A stretch of DNA of 64,000 bases from Meiothermus cerbereus DSM 11376 (lineage in GTDB: Bacteria > Deinococcota > Deinococci > Deinococcales > Thermaceae). The position numbers and the translations under genes are program-made. The notes under the pieces are model-generated. The model was not told the origin of the DNA, did no database searches, and saw only the letters and a list, made by a program, of their open reading frames with translations. This document shows, piece by piece, positions 1-8,088 of the stretch (position 1 is the stretch's first letter; each line of letters opens with the position of its first letter). The stretch spans positions 1 to 64,000 of the forward strand of contig NZ_JHVI01000020.1 in NCBI RefSeq assembly GCF_000620065.1, in the 5' to 3' direction.

Positions 1-330
1 CTCATGAGTCTGGCCCTACGGGAGTTTCAGCAGGAGGTGGACCCAGAGGGGCGGAAGGTTCTGGTGCTGCTTTTGGACAACGCAGGCTGGCACCGGGCCA
101 AAGACCTCCAGGTACCGCCCGGTCTGCTGCTGCTGCACTTACCGCCCTACACCCCCGAGCTCTCCCCGGCAGAGCCGGTGGTGCCTTTGCTGCGGGAAGC
201 GGTGGCCAATGAGAGTTTCCCCAGCTTGGAGGCTTTGCAAGAGCGTCTGGCAGAGCGGTGTGTCTATCTCCAGGAGCACCCCGAGGTCATCCGGGGGGTG
301 GCGGGGTTCGGGTGGATTCCTGAAGAATGA
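1..330 (+). CDS. IS630-family transposase, C-terminal part (cut by window edge)
   Basis: Only the C-terminal part of a transposase is visible; the frame is open to the left edge. The motifs LLLDNAGWH and LPPYTPELSPAEPV match the second aspartate and the final acidic box of IS630/Tc1-mariner DDE transposases (DNAxxH and PPYSPxLNPxE), which cut and rejoin DNA at the element ends. About 109 residues remain before the stop codon. I could not identify a terminal inverted repeat downstream, so the right end of the element is not placed. The family assignment is fairly sure; whether the full copy is intact depends on sequence outside the window. Confidence 0.75.
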   Translation, partial: LMSLALREFQQEVDPEGRKVLVLLLDNAGWHRAKDLQVPPGLLLLHLPPYTPELSPAEPVVPLLREAVANESFPSLEALQERLAERCVYLQEHPEVIRGVAGFGWIPEE

Positions 331-644
331 CTATCTATCTAAGGTTGGTATTACTTATTCGCGAAAGCAGAGGGGCGTTATTCAAGCTGGCAGGGGGAAT
401 TTATGCACATTAGCAATGCTCATGAAGAGAAGCTCGAGCAAAAAAAGGGGCAAAGCCTTGGCAAGCTGAACTTGCCTTGGTTTTTGGGCCAGATCAGGCG
501 TCTGGCCCATTTGCTATAGCCCCTGAACAAAAATACCAGTTATAGGCTTGGTGGGCAAAGCCCAAAGACATCAGACATCTCTGGTTGGACTGTCGGTTTG
601 TTTCTAGCAAATCTTTACATTCGAAATACCTGGGAGAGGTATCT
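331..644. other. Non-coding gap with two hairpins
   Basis: No gene is supported in this 314-base gap between the transposase remnant and the glycosyltransferase. It contains two stem-loops: GGCAAG-CTGAA-CTTGCC followed by a T-rich run, and directly after it a perfect 9-bp stem (see the terminator entry). The short reading frames here have no family resemblance. The promoter of the exopolysaccharide genes probably lies in the last 100 bases, but I could not fix clear -35 and -10 boxes. Confidence 0.5.
485..509 (+). terminator. Hairpin, likely terminator of upstream transcript
   Basis: A perfect 9-bp stem TGGGCCAGA / TCTGGCCCA with a 7-base loop is preceded by TTTTT and followed by TTTGCT. The weak downstream T-tract makes intrinsic termination plausible but not certain. 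It would isolate the exopolysaccharide genes from transcription coming out of the transposase. Confidence 0.45.
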
Positions 645-2279
645 ATGTCCGAGTTTATTGGGGCAATATTGGTGTTGGTTTGCTTTGGCTATCTTGTTGC
701 CATCTTCGACGACCTGATCTTTGACCTGACCTATCTTTTGCGACGACGTCGTTTTCAAAAGGCCAGTCTCTCGAGAGAAGAACTGGAGAGCGATAACCCC
801 AAGCGCATAGCCGTTATGGTAGCGGCCTGGCAGGAAGCAGGGGTGGTTGCCGAGATGGTGAGGGCTACGCTCCGCCTGATGCACTATCCGGAGGATCGGG
901 TCGAGTTCTTTATTGGGGTCTACCCCAACGACGAGGCCACTTTGCAGGAAGTGCGTGAACTGGCGAGGAGCAACCCCCACGTTCACTGCGTGGTCAATCA
1001 AAAGCGGGGGCCAACCAGCAAAAGCCAGAACCTGAATGAGGTTTTTGCCTTTATTCAAGACCTGGAGAATATCCGCAACCGGGAATTTGACATCATCGCC
1101 ATTCATGACGCTGAAGATGTGATTCATCCCTATGCTTTCCGCTTCTACAGTGCCCTTCTGAGCCACAAAGACATGGTGCAGCTACCCGTCATTGCCATGT
1201 TTCCCAAGCTGCCCTGGTGGCGATGGCTCAACCGCATGGTTGCCGGTACCTACGCCGATGAGTTTGCCGAAAACCACCTTCATCACATGCCGGTACGTGA
1301 GTCGTTTGGTTTGTTTGTGCCTAGTGCGGGCACCGGTTTTGCTTTACGGCGCGATGTGGTGAGCTTTTTGGCGGCCGAGGGGCCCATTTTTCGCGAGGGT
1401 AGCCTGACCGAAGACTACGATATGTCTTTGCGCTTGTGGCAAAAAGGCTTTAAGGTGCACTTCCATGTGCAGCGGCTCAAGCGCATTGATGATCGGGGGC
1501 GTATTCGCAACGAGGTTGTGGCCATTAAGGAATACTTTCCCTCGGAAATACGCGCGGCCATTAAGCAAAAAGCTCGCTGGATATACGGCATTACCATGCA
1601 AAGCCCCAAGGAGATGGGCAAAAGAAGGCTTTCCTTCAAGGATCGCCTGGTGCTTTGGCGAGACCAGAAGGGGAAATATACCAACCTGATTCATTTCGTG
1701 GGGTATCCGCTGGCCCTGTACTCCGTATTGAGCTATTTCCTCGACTGGCCACATGCCGATCCCAGGCTAACGCTGTGGTTGAGCGGAGGCATCTTAGCCA
1801 TTACCCTCGAGCGCCTCTTAATGCGCTTTGCTGCCATAAAGTCTGTTTACGGGGTTTCCGAGGCTTTGCGAGCGACTTTGGTGCTGCCTTTATTCCCCCT
1901 ACGCTGGTTTGTGGGCAACATCATTAATGCCCTGGCTACCTTGCGCGCCTGGCGAATGTACTTCTGGCCTGCTCGAGGGGCCCGCAGAGGCACTGCCCCA
2001 GCCTGGGACAAAACAGAGCGCAAGAGCTATGTGCCCATGGAGGTGCTCGAATCGGTTCGCCGACGCCTGGGCGATGTTTTGTTGTTTTACGAAGACGTGA
2101 GTCCACAGGTGCTGGCTCGAGCCCTGCGCGAAAAGCCACCCGGCACACCATTGGGCGAAGTTTTACTGCGTGAACAGGTGCTCGACCCCTACCGGCTGAG
2201 GCTGCGCATTACCGAAACCCAGGAACGCTTGCGCAACGAACCCAACAGGTCGGCCATGGCGATGGATTATAGCGACTGA
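645..2279 (+). CDS. NfrB-like family 2 glycosyltransferase with C-terminal MshEN domain
   Basis: Membrane glycosyltransferase (544 aa) expected to polymerise an exopolysaccharide from nucleotide sugars at the inner membrane. A transmembrane segment (about residues 3-22) is followed by a GT2 domain with DAED (155-158), TED (255-257) and QKARW (308-312), matching the DxD, TED and QxxRW motifs of processive GT2 enzymes. Hydrophobic segments follow at about 347-365, 376-392 and 411-432. The tail (about 472-527) has two RLG/PLG repeats of the type RLGxxL...LxxAL that mark MshEN domains, which bind c-di-GMP in the NfrB and MshE families. An upstream in-frame ATG exists, but the ATG at 645 is preceded by GGGAGAGG and begins with the membrane segment, so I chose it. 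It heads a tight three-gene group with a deacetylase and a glycosidase. NfrB-like assignment is good; the polymer made is unknown. Confidence 0.85.
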   Translation: MSEFIGAILVLVCFGYLVAIFDDLIFDLTYLLRRRRFQKASLSREELESDNPKRIAVMVAAWQEAGVVAEMVRATLRLMHYPEDRVEFFIGVYPNDEATLQEVRELARSNPHVHCVVNQKRGPTSKSQNLNEVFAFIQDLENIRNREFDIIAIHDAEDVIHPYAFRFYSALLSHKDMVQLPVIAMFPKLPWWRWLNRMVAGTYADEFAENHLHHMPVRESFGLFVPSAGTGFALRRDVVSFLAAEGPIFREGSLTEDYDMSLRLWQKGFKVHFHVQRLKRIDDRGRIRNEVVAIKEYFPSEIRAAIKQKARWIYGITMQSPKEMGKRRLSFKDRLVLWRDQKGKYTNLIHFVGYPLALYSVLSYFLDWPHADPRLTLWLSGGILAITLERLLMRFAAIKSVYGVSEALRATLVLPLFPLRWFVGNIINALATLRAWRMYFWPARGARRGTAPAWDKTERKSYVPMEVLESVRRRLGDVLLFYEDVSPQVLARALREKPPGTPLGEVLLREQVLDPYRLRLRITETQERLRNEPNRSAMAMDYSD

Positions 2280-2321
2280 TTTTCGTTTGGATTGACTCGA
2301 GTTTGACAAAGGAGTGGTTTT

Positions 2322-4130
2322 ATGAACGCAATAAAGTGGCAGGTGTTCAACCATTACGGTAAGGCTTTGCTATTGCTGGCAGGGCTACTGATTTTTGCGG
2401 CCTGTGGTACTTCCTCGAGCCCTCAAGCAGAAGGAAAACAGGGTAGTGGGGTCAATGCACAGGCGGCAACCTCGGTGCTAATCCTCTATCCCGATGGCCC
2501 GGGTACTTTTTCTGAATCCAATGGGGTCTCGCTGCAAAGAAAGTCCAAAATTGGCTCTGTGCAGCTTAAACCGGGCCTCGCTTACGATAAATCTACCCGC
2601 TCAAAAAAGGGCGGTAAGGACAAGCCTGGCCAGACCGGAGCGCAATCTATGGGCGAGGTTCAAACCCAGGCCTACTCTTACCCCGATGCAGCCCAGATTT
2701 ATGCGATCATGCTGACCAACCTGCTGGGTCGCTACGCTGATGTGGCCGTAACCCGTAAGGCGGTTTCGGCCTATACAGCCGGAGAAGCCAACCAGTACTA
2801 CCGCACATTTTACATCGGTAGCACCTACGAAGACCCGATTCCCACCGCCCTGATCAGCGATATTATGGGCGGCGCTAGGGTAACCTGGCTCAACTACAAC
2901 ATTTGGAGGCTGGACAACCCGGCCATGGGGGCCAGCCTGAGCCAGCTGGGCCTGCGCTATGTAGCTTTGTATCCAGAGTATCAGCCGTCCGAGTTCTCGG
3001 TGGGCTTTAACAGGATTGACTACCGGGGCTATACCTTCAAGAAGTACATCCCGGGCTTGCTGGAAGTTCCCATCGAGATGATGGAAGTGGCCCCTGAGTC
3101 CCCCAGCGTGGTGGTACATGCCTGGGCCAAGAACAGCGCAGGGCGGCAGATTCCATACGCGCTGCAAAGCGGTAATTTCTGGTACATTGCCGACAACCCC
3201 TTTACGTATATTCACGAGCAGGATCGCTACCTGATTTTTGCAGATCTGATTGCGCCCATGATGGGGCGTGATGTTACCTGTACCCCCAGGGCCCTGGCCC
3301 GCATGGAAGATTTGAGCCCGAACGATGAAGGCGCTGACCTCAAACGGATGCTGGATAGCATTAATCGGGTAGGGATTCCGTTCCTGGCTACTGCAATACC
3401 CCTGTATGTGGACAACAATACTGTGCCAGTCACCCAGATCCGATGGACGCAAAACAGTGGGGCCCTGACTCAACTTCGCCGCATACCCAGAATTCGTGGC
3501 CGGATATTCCAGCACGGCTACACCCATCAGTTTGAAAACCTCAAGAATCCCTCAGGTATTTCAGGTGATGACTGGGAGTTCTGGCGGGTTGAGCTCGATG
3601 CCAATGGTAACCGCATTACCAGCTCACCCATTCCAGGCATGACAGCCAGCAGTGCGCTACAGCGCATTCAGACCGGCCGCTCGATCCTGGTGGGTCTTAG
3701 CACCTCGACCGCCAACCTTACACCGGTGGGCTGGACAACGCCCCATTACGAGGCCGACCCTGGTTACTATGCCACGTTTAACCAGGTCTATAGCCGGGTT
3801 ATGGAGCGGCGCATTTACCGAGTGGGCACGGTAATTGCAGGGCAGTTCTTCCCCTACCCTGTGCGGGATGTGAACGGCACCCTGATGCTCCCTGAAAACC
3901 TGGGTAGTGTACAGCCCAACTACCTGCTGCCCATGGTAGAAGAGGCCGCTCGAGCCAACCGGGTGCTGCGCTGTCCCTGGGCGGGCCACTTCTTCCATGC
4001 CTACACCATTGACCCTACCTATGACGGCCCCAATGCCTACTCGGCAGCTCAATTTGAGGGTTTTTTGCGCTATGTGCGGAATACCCTGGGTTATACCTAT
4101 GTAGACCCCACTACCGTAACCACACAGTAG
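2322..4130 (+). CDS. DUF2334 polysaccharide deacetylase lipoprotein
   Basis: Predicted secreted lipoprotein (602 aa): a hydrophobic stretch at 14-27 ends in a lipobox with Cys28. The C-terminal half carries a DUF2334-type deacetylase fold: MEDLSP with Asp330 as the likely catalytic/metal acid, and QHGYTHQ with His398 and His402 as the metal-binding HxxxH. Such domains remove N-acetyl groups from surface polysaccharides. The N-terminal half (about 30-320) has no family I recognise and may be a carbohydrate-binding or docking region; residues 80-110 are Lys/Gly-rich and probably disordered. AAAGGAG precedes the start. It begins 42 bases after the glycosyltransferase, so it probably modifies that enzyme's product outside the membrane. 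Domain assignment is good; substrate is inferred. Confidence 0.8.
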   Translation: MNAIKWQVFNHYGKALLLLAGLLIFAACGTSSSPQAEGKQGSGVNAQAATSVLILYPDGPGTFSESNGVSLQRKSKIGSVQLKPGLAYDKSTRSKKGGKDKPGQTGAQSMGEVQTQAYSYPDAAQIYAIMLTNLLGRYADVAVTRKAVSAYTAGEANQYYRTFYIGSTYEDPIPTALISDIMGGARVTWLNYNIWRLDNPAMGASLSQLGLRYVALYPEYQPSEFSVGFNRIDYRGYTFKKYIPGLLEVPIEMMEVAPESPSVVVHAWAKNSAGRQIPYALQSGNFWYIADNPFTYIHEQDRYLIFADLIAPMMGRDVTCTPRALARMEDLSPNDEGADLKRMLDSINRVGIPFLATAIPLYVDNNTVPVTQIRWTQNSGALTQLRRIPRIRGRIFQHGYTHQFENLKNPSGISGDDWEFWRVELDANGNRITSSPIPGMTASSALQRIQTGRSILVGLSTSTANLTPVGWTTPHYEADPGYYATFNQVYSRVMERRIYRVGTVIAGQFFPYPVRDVNGTLMLPENLGSVQPNYLLPMVEEAARANRVLRCPWAGHFFHAYTIDPTYDGPNAYSAAQFEGFLRYVRNTLGYTYVDPTTVTTQ

Positions 4131-4144
4131 AGATATGGCTCGTT

Positions 4145-5188
4145 ATGAGCAAAAGAAGGTTCTTGTTGGTTTTGCTGGTGCTGGGAGGGTGTCAAAACTT
4201 CACCCTCCCGGCTCCACCGGTGGATCCTGGCCCACCCGCTAAGAGGATAGGGGTTCCCCCCCCAGGCGCGTATTATCATGGGGTTTATCCTGGACAGAAA
4301 AATTTGGAGGAGTACCAGATTACACCGGCTGCGCTGGATGCTTATGAGCAAGCGGTTGGGCGTAAGGTGGCTTGGGTTTACTTCTCCAACGACTGGTTTG
4401 CCAGCCGGGCTTTTCCACTGGCTACAGCCCAGTGGATACGCTCCAGGAACGCAGTCCCGTTCATCCGGTTAATGCTGCGAAGCAGCAGCGAGACCTATGT
4501 AGCCGAGCCTTTGTATAGCCTCGAGGCTATTCTTAGGGGCGACTTTGATTCAGACCTCAAGGCATGGGGGCAGGCGGCCAAAGCTTTTGGCACGCCAGTT
4601 CTGGTGGAGTGGGGTACAGAGGTTAATGGACAATGGTTTTCCTGGAACGGCAGATGGAACGGAGGCCCGACCCTGGGCCCCCAACGCTTTCGAGATACCT
4701 ACCGCCACATTGTCCAGACCATTAAATCGGTTGGGGCAGACAACCTGACCTGGGTCTGGCACGTCGATGCCTACGATGACCCCGAGGCCGAGTGGAACCG
4801 CCTGGAAAATTACTATCCTGGCCACGACGTGGTGGACTGGATTGGGGTCTCGGTGTATGGTGCCCAGGAACCCGCCGAGAACAATACCCAAACCTTTGCC
4901 GATGGAATGAACTCAGTCATGCCCCGTTTGGCACGGCTGGCCCCGGATAAGCCGGTGGTGGTGGCAGAATTTGCGGTGACGGCGGGTAACCCTAGGGTGA
5001 ATGCTGTGCAGTGGGCCGAGGCCGCTCTAAGCGGAATCCTGTCCAACCAGTGGCCACAGCTACGCGGCTTTGCCTGGTGGAACGAGGCTTTCGACACAAC
5101 CGAGATGCGAGTTCAGGTGATACCTGGCCTCAAAGAAGTGTTTCGTCAAAAGCTGGCTTCGCCGCAGGTGCTGGATCGCCCTCTGTGA
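4145..5188 (+). CDS. GH26-like glycoside hydrolase lipoprotein
   Basis: A 347-aa lipoprotein (lipobox LGGC, Cys16) with a TIM-barrel glycosidase resembling GH26 beta-mannanases and related endoglycosidases. Glu159 in EWGTEVNGQWFSW fits the GH26 acid/base motif (E-x-NG-W-x-W), and Glu275 in VVVAEFA fits the nucleophile at the end of strand 7. Polysaccharide operons often carry a hydrolase that trims, releases or proof-reads the polymer. The gene starts 14 bases after the deacetylase stop, so the three genes are probably one operon. Family membership is fairly sure from the two glutamates and their spacing; the bond cleaved is not known. A non-enzymatic binding role cannot be excluded. Confidence 0.75.
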   Translation: MSKRRFLLVLLVLGGCQNFTLPAPPVDPGPPAKRIGVPPPGAYYHGVYPGQKNLEEYQITPAALDAYEQAVGRKVAWVYFSNDWFASRAFPLATAQWIRSRNAVPFIRLMLRSSSETYVAEPLYSLEAILRGDFDSDLKAWGQAAKAFGTPVLVEWGTEVNGQWFSWNGRWNGGPTLGPQRFRDTYRHIVQTIKSVGADNLTWVWHVDAYDDPEAEWNRLENYYPGHDVVDWIGVSVYGAQEPAENNTQTFADGMNSVMPRLARLAPDKPVVVAEFAVTAGNPRVNAVQWAEAALSGILSNQWPQLRGFAWWNEAFDTTEMRVQVIPGLKEVFRQKLASPQVLDRPL

Positions 5189-5285
5189 GGCCATCTTTTC
5201 CTGCCGGCGCTGCTCAACTGGCGCCGCACCACAGTTCCCACATTTGCCCGGTCAAAACTGCTGCAAGGGGTGACCGTCCCTTTTT

Positions 5286-5422
5286 GGTGAACAGCCGCGC
5301 CAGCGGTCTGTCCCGAAGGGGATCGTCCTGCTGGTGAACAGCCGCGCCAGCGGTCTGTCCCGAAGGGGATCGTCCTGCTGGTGAACAGCCGCGCCAGCGG
5401 TCTGTCCCGAAGGGGATCGTCC
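5286..5422. repeat. 47-bp tandem repeat, 2.9 copies
   Basis: Three head-to-tail copies of a 47-base unit start at 5286, 5333 and 5380; the last copy is a few bases short. Copies are identical apart from the final bases. Each unit contains TCCC-GAAG-GGGA, which on the - strand reads as a C(TTCG)G-capped hairpin, and a flanking CCAGC / GCTGG pair. No spacers separate the copies, so this is not a CRISPR array. The period is not a multiple of three and no gene is supported here. It fills most of the 290-base gap between the exopolysaccharide operon and the dehydrogenase gene. Confidence 0.9.
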
Positions 5423-5478
5423 ACTTCTCGGTTTCGTGCAGCGGCAAAAATAGCGAAGACCGCGATAGAGTAGGGTTT

Positions 5479-6351
5479 ATGAAAATAGCGTTCATTGGAC
5501 TGGGAGCGATGGGTTATCCGATTGCTGGGCACCTGGCCAAAAAATACGAGACCCTGGTTTGGAACCGCACCTTTGAAAAGGCCCTGGCCCATGCCAGAGA
5601 GTTTGCTTCAAAGGCGGTTGATCTAGCCGACGTTGCCCAGGCCGATATGGTGTTTACCTGCCTGCCTACCTCCCTCGAGGTGGACGAAATGGCCCGCAGG
5701 TTGCTGCCCTACCTGCGCCCCGGGATGCTTTGGGTGGACCACACTTCGGGCGAGCCGGAGATGGCTAAAAAGACCGCCCGGATGCTTCAGGAAAAAGGGG
5801 TGTCGTACCTGGATGCTTGCCTGTCTGGGGGGGTAGCTGGCGCTATTCAGGCCAGAGCTACCGTAATGGCCGGGGGTTCTGCAGAGGACTTTGCCAGGGC
5901 CAGGCCGGTGATGGAGGCCTTTGCTGCCAAGATTGTTCACGTAGGGCCGCTGGGGTCGGGGCATGCCGTCAAGGCGGTCAACAATGCCCTGCTGGCGGTA
6001 AACCTGTGGGCCTTGAGCGAGGGCATGCTGGCCCTGGTTCAGCAGGGGGTCGATGCCAGGCTGGCGCTCGAGGTGATCAACGCTTCCTCGGGGCGCTCGA
6101 ATGTGAGTGAGAATCTGTTTGGCCAGCGGGTACTTACGCGCCAGTTTCCCAACACCTTTGCCCTGGGTTTGCTGGCTAAGGACATGGGTATCTGTGTCCG
6201 GGTGCTCGAGGCCGCCGGAACCCCTGCGCCCATGCTAAAGCAGGTGCGGGAGTTCTTCGAAATAGCCAAACGCGAAGTGGGCAGTGCCGATGTGGATCAC
6301 ACCGCCGTGGCAAAGCTGCTCGAGCGGTGGTCGGGTGTCGAAATTAAATGA
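5479..6351 (+). CDS. 3-hydroxyisobutyrate dehydrogenase-family oxidoreductase
   Basis: NAD(P)-dependent beta-hydroxyacid dehydrogenase of 290 aa, the usual family length. The N-terminal Rossmann motif GLGAMG (residues 8-13) binds the cofactor; a CLSGG stretch marks the substrate loop and [11 protein letters not shown] holds the catalytic lysine. Family members oxidise 3-hydroxyisobutyrate, tartronate semialdehyde partners or similar short hydroxyacids in the cytoplasm. The start ATG is preceded by a weak purine stretch only. It stands alone between the tandem repeat and a small membrane protein, so the context does not reveal the substrate. Glyoxylate/succinic semialdehyde reductase is an alternative within the same family. 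Confidence 0.85.
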   Translation: MKIAFIGLGAMGYPIAGHLAKKYETLVWNRTFEKALAHAREFASKAVDLADVAQADMVFTCLPTSLEVDEMARRLLPYLRPGMLWVDHTSGEPEMAKKTARMLQEKGVSYLDACLSGGVAGAIQARATVMAGGSAEDFARARPVMEAFAAKIVHVGPLGSGHAVKAVNNALLAVNLWALSEGMLALVQQGVDARLALEVINASSGRSNVSENLFGQRVLTRQFPNTFALGLLAKDMGICVRVLEAAGTPAPMLKQVREFFEIAKREVGSADVDHTAVAKLLERWSGVEIK

Positions 6352-6440
6352 AAGCTGCGCTCGTTTTGGGGATGAGAAATTCCGGCTGCAAACGTGGGGC
6401 ATTCTCAGATTGAACCCAGTATTGCACCATAAAGTAAAGC

Positions 6441-6908
6441 ATGGAACAGCTCAGGCCTGGGTGGCTGCTCAAACCGCTTGCGGTGACGCTGCTGGCGCTG
6501 GTTTTGTTTGGTATGGGGTATTGGCTCGGGCTGCGCTCGGCCCTGGTGCAGGTGGTGGCTGGGACGGGGCCGCAGGCGGGGCCGCTGCGATGGGTGCAGT
6601 TTGACCCACAACAGCAGCTACAGCCTGCGCCCGACCCCCGCGAACTCATCCCGCTTCAGCCGGGGCCAGGACAGGGCCCAGGGCAGGGCCCGGGCCAGGG
6701 GCAGGCTGAGGAATGCCCCCTCCTGATTTACCAGGACGGCCAGTTGTTCCGCTTCGAACTGCCGCAGCCGATGCCAGGGCCGGGTGGCCCTCAACCGGGG
6801 CCGGGGATGCCTGGGGGCTCACCCGAGCTTATTCCGCTTGATCCCAGTGTGCCTTCCCTGCCAGCACCGCCTGCACCACCCGATAGCCGGCCCGGTCAAT
6901 CAACCTAG
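6441..6908 (+). CDS. Membrane-anchored Pro/Gly/Gln-rich small protein, unknown
   Basis: A 155-aa protein I do not recognise. Residues about 12-33 form one transmembrane helix; the rest is low-complexity, with three GPGQ repeats followed by QAEE and further PGP/GPGG runs. The central LLIYQDGQLFRFELP segment is the only stretch that looks folded. A single signal anchor followed by a long flexible tail suggests a cell-envelope protein facing outward. It lies 67 bases upstream of the moxR-like gene on the same strand, so it could belong to the MoxR/VWA group. A TAAAGT box five bases before the ATG hints at a leaderless promoter, without a convincing -35. Confidence 0.6.
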   Translation: MEQLRPGWLLKPLAVTLLALVLFGMGYWLGLRSALVQVVAGTGPQAGPLRWVQFDPQQQLQPAPDPRELIPLQPGPGQGPGQGPGQGQAEECPLLIYQDGQLFRFELPQPMPGPGGPQPGPGMPGGSPELIPLDPSVPSLPAPPAPPDSRPGQST

Positions 6909-6975
6909 CTGTGTCTGCCACCCTGGCTTGCCCGATTTCCCAACAAGCCAAAACCCCCAAGTTGCAGAGGTTTAT

Positions 6976-8031
6976 ATGAGCGAGATGCAAAAACCCTCCC
7001 TCGAGCCCCAGGCCGTTATGGATGCTGCCGCCAAGTTGCGCACCCTCCTGCTGGAAGTCAAGAAGGTCATTGTCGGCCAAGATTTGATGCTGGAGCGAAT
7101 GGTGGTGGCGCTCCTGGCTCGAGGCCATATCCTGATCGAGGGGGTGCCGGGCCTAGCCAAAACCCTGGCCATCAAAACCATGGCCGAAGCCATTGGGGCC
7201 AGTTTCAAGCGCATCCAGTTCACCCCCGACCTGGTACCCGCCGACCTGGTGGGCACCCGCATCTACAACCCCAAAGAAGCCAACTTTGAAGTCGAGCTGG
7301 GGCCGATTTTTGCCAACCTGATTCTGGCCGACGAAATTAACCGGGCCCCGGCCAAGATTCAGTCGGCTTTGCTCGAGGCCATGCAGGAGCGCCAGGTGAC
7401 CATCGGTCACGAGACCTTCAAGCTGCCCGACCCCTTTTTGGTGCTGGCTACGCAGAACCCCATCGAGTCGGAAGGCACCTACTTTTTGCCCGAGGCCCAG
7501 GTAGACCGGTTTATGTTCAAGGTCTGGATAGACTACCCCGCCTTCTACGAGGAGATGACGGTGGTGGAGCGGGTCTCGACCAGGTTTGAACCGGTGCACA
7601 AGGTGCTCAGCGGCGATGAGCTGCGCCACCTACAGGCCATGGCCGACCAGGTGCATGTACACCAGGCCGTGACCGAGTACGCTGTGCGCCTGACTCGAGC
7701 CACCCGCGACCCCGGCGAGGTGGGGCTAGCCAACCTGAAGAAATACATCAGCTTTGGCGGCAGCCCCCGCGCCAGCGTGAACCTGATTTTGGGGGCCAAA
7801 GCCCTGGCGATTGTGCGGGGCCGCGAGTATGCCCTGCCCGAAGACGTGCGCGACCTGGCCCCCGAGGTTCTGCGCCACCGCATCATCCTGTCTTACGAGG
7901 CCCTGGCCGACGAGGTGAAGCTCGAGGATATGGTGCAGAAGATTATTGCCGCTACCCCACTGCCCAAGGTGCACATCGGCGATCCTTACCGCGATACCAG
8001 ACCGGCGGCTGCGGAGAACCCATCGGCCTGA
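6976..8031 (+). CDS. moxR: MoxR-family AAA+ ATPase
   Basis: AAA+ ATPase of the MoxR branch (351 aa). Walker A is GVPGLAKT (56-63), followed by Walker B with LADEINRAP and the sensor motif in ATQNPIE. MoxR proteins act as chaperones that help metal cofactors or subunits enter partner proteins containing VWA domains. An in-frame ATG 192 bases upstream would overlap the previous gene; the ATG at 6976 directly follows GCAGAGG and begins where family similarity begins, so it was chosen. The following genes code for a DUF58 protein and two VWA membrane proteins, which is the standard Bat/MoxR arrangement. Family is certain; the client protein is not known. Confidence 0.92.
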   Translation: MSEMQKPSLEPQAVMDAAAKLRTLLLEVKKVIVGQDLMLERMVVALLARGHILIEGVPGLAKTLAIKTMAEAIGASFKRIQFTPDLVPADLVGTRIYNPKEANFEVELGPIFANLILADEINRAPAKIQSALLEAMQERQVTIGHETFKLPDPFLVLATQNPIESEGTYFLPEAQVDRFMFKVWIDYPAFYEEMTVVERVSTRFEPVHKVLSGDELRHLQAMADQVHVHQAVTEYAVRLTRATRDPGEVGLANLKKYISFGGSPRASVNLILGAKALAIVRGREYALPEDVRDLAPEVLRHRIILSYEALADEVKLEDMVQKIIAATPLPKVHIGDPYRDTRPAAAENPSA

Positions 8032-8088
8032 GCCTTTGGAGGCTGGTTTATGCCTTGAGCCTGGTGATGCGCCACCCACGGGAGGCCT

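Noticed and set aside
615-1166. Long open frames opposite the glycosyltransferase gene
   Set aside because: They are antisense shadows of a GC-rich gene with no family resemblance or ribosome-binding site.
2601-3527. 308-codon open frame opposite the DUF2334 deacetylase gene
   Set aside because: The sense frame has a clear lipoprotein signal and deacetylase motifs; the antisense frame has none.
5286-5422. CRISPR-like direct repeats
   Set aside because: The copies are directly adjacent with no spacers and no cas genes nearby; it is a tandem repeat.
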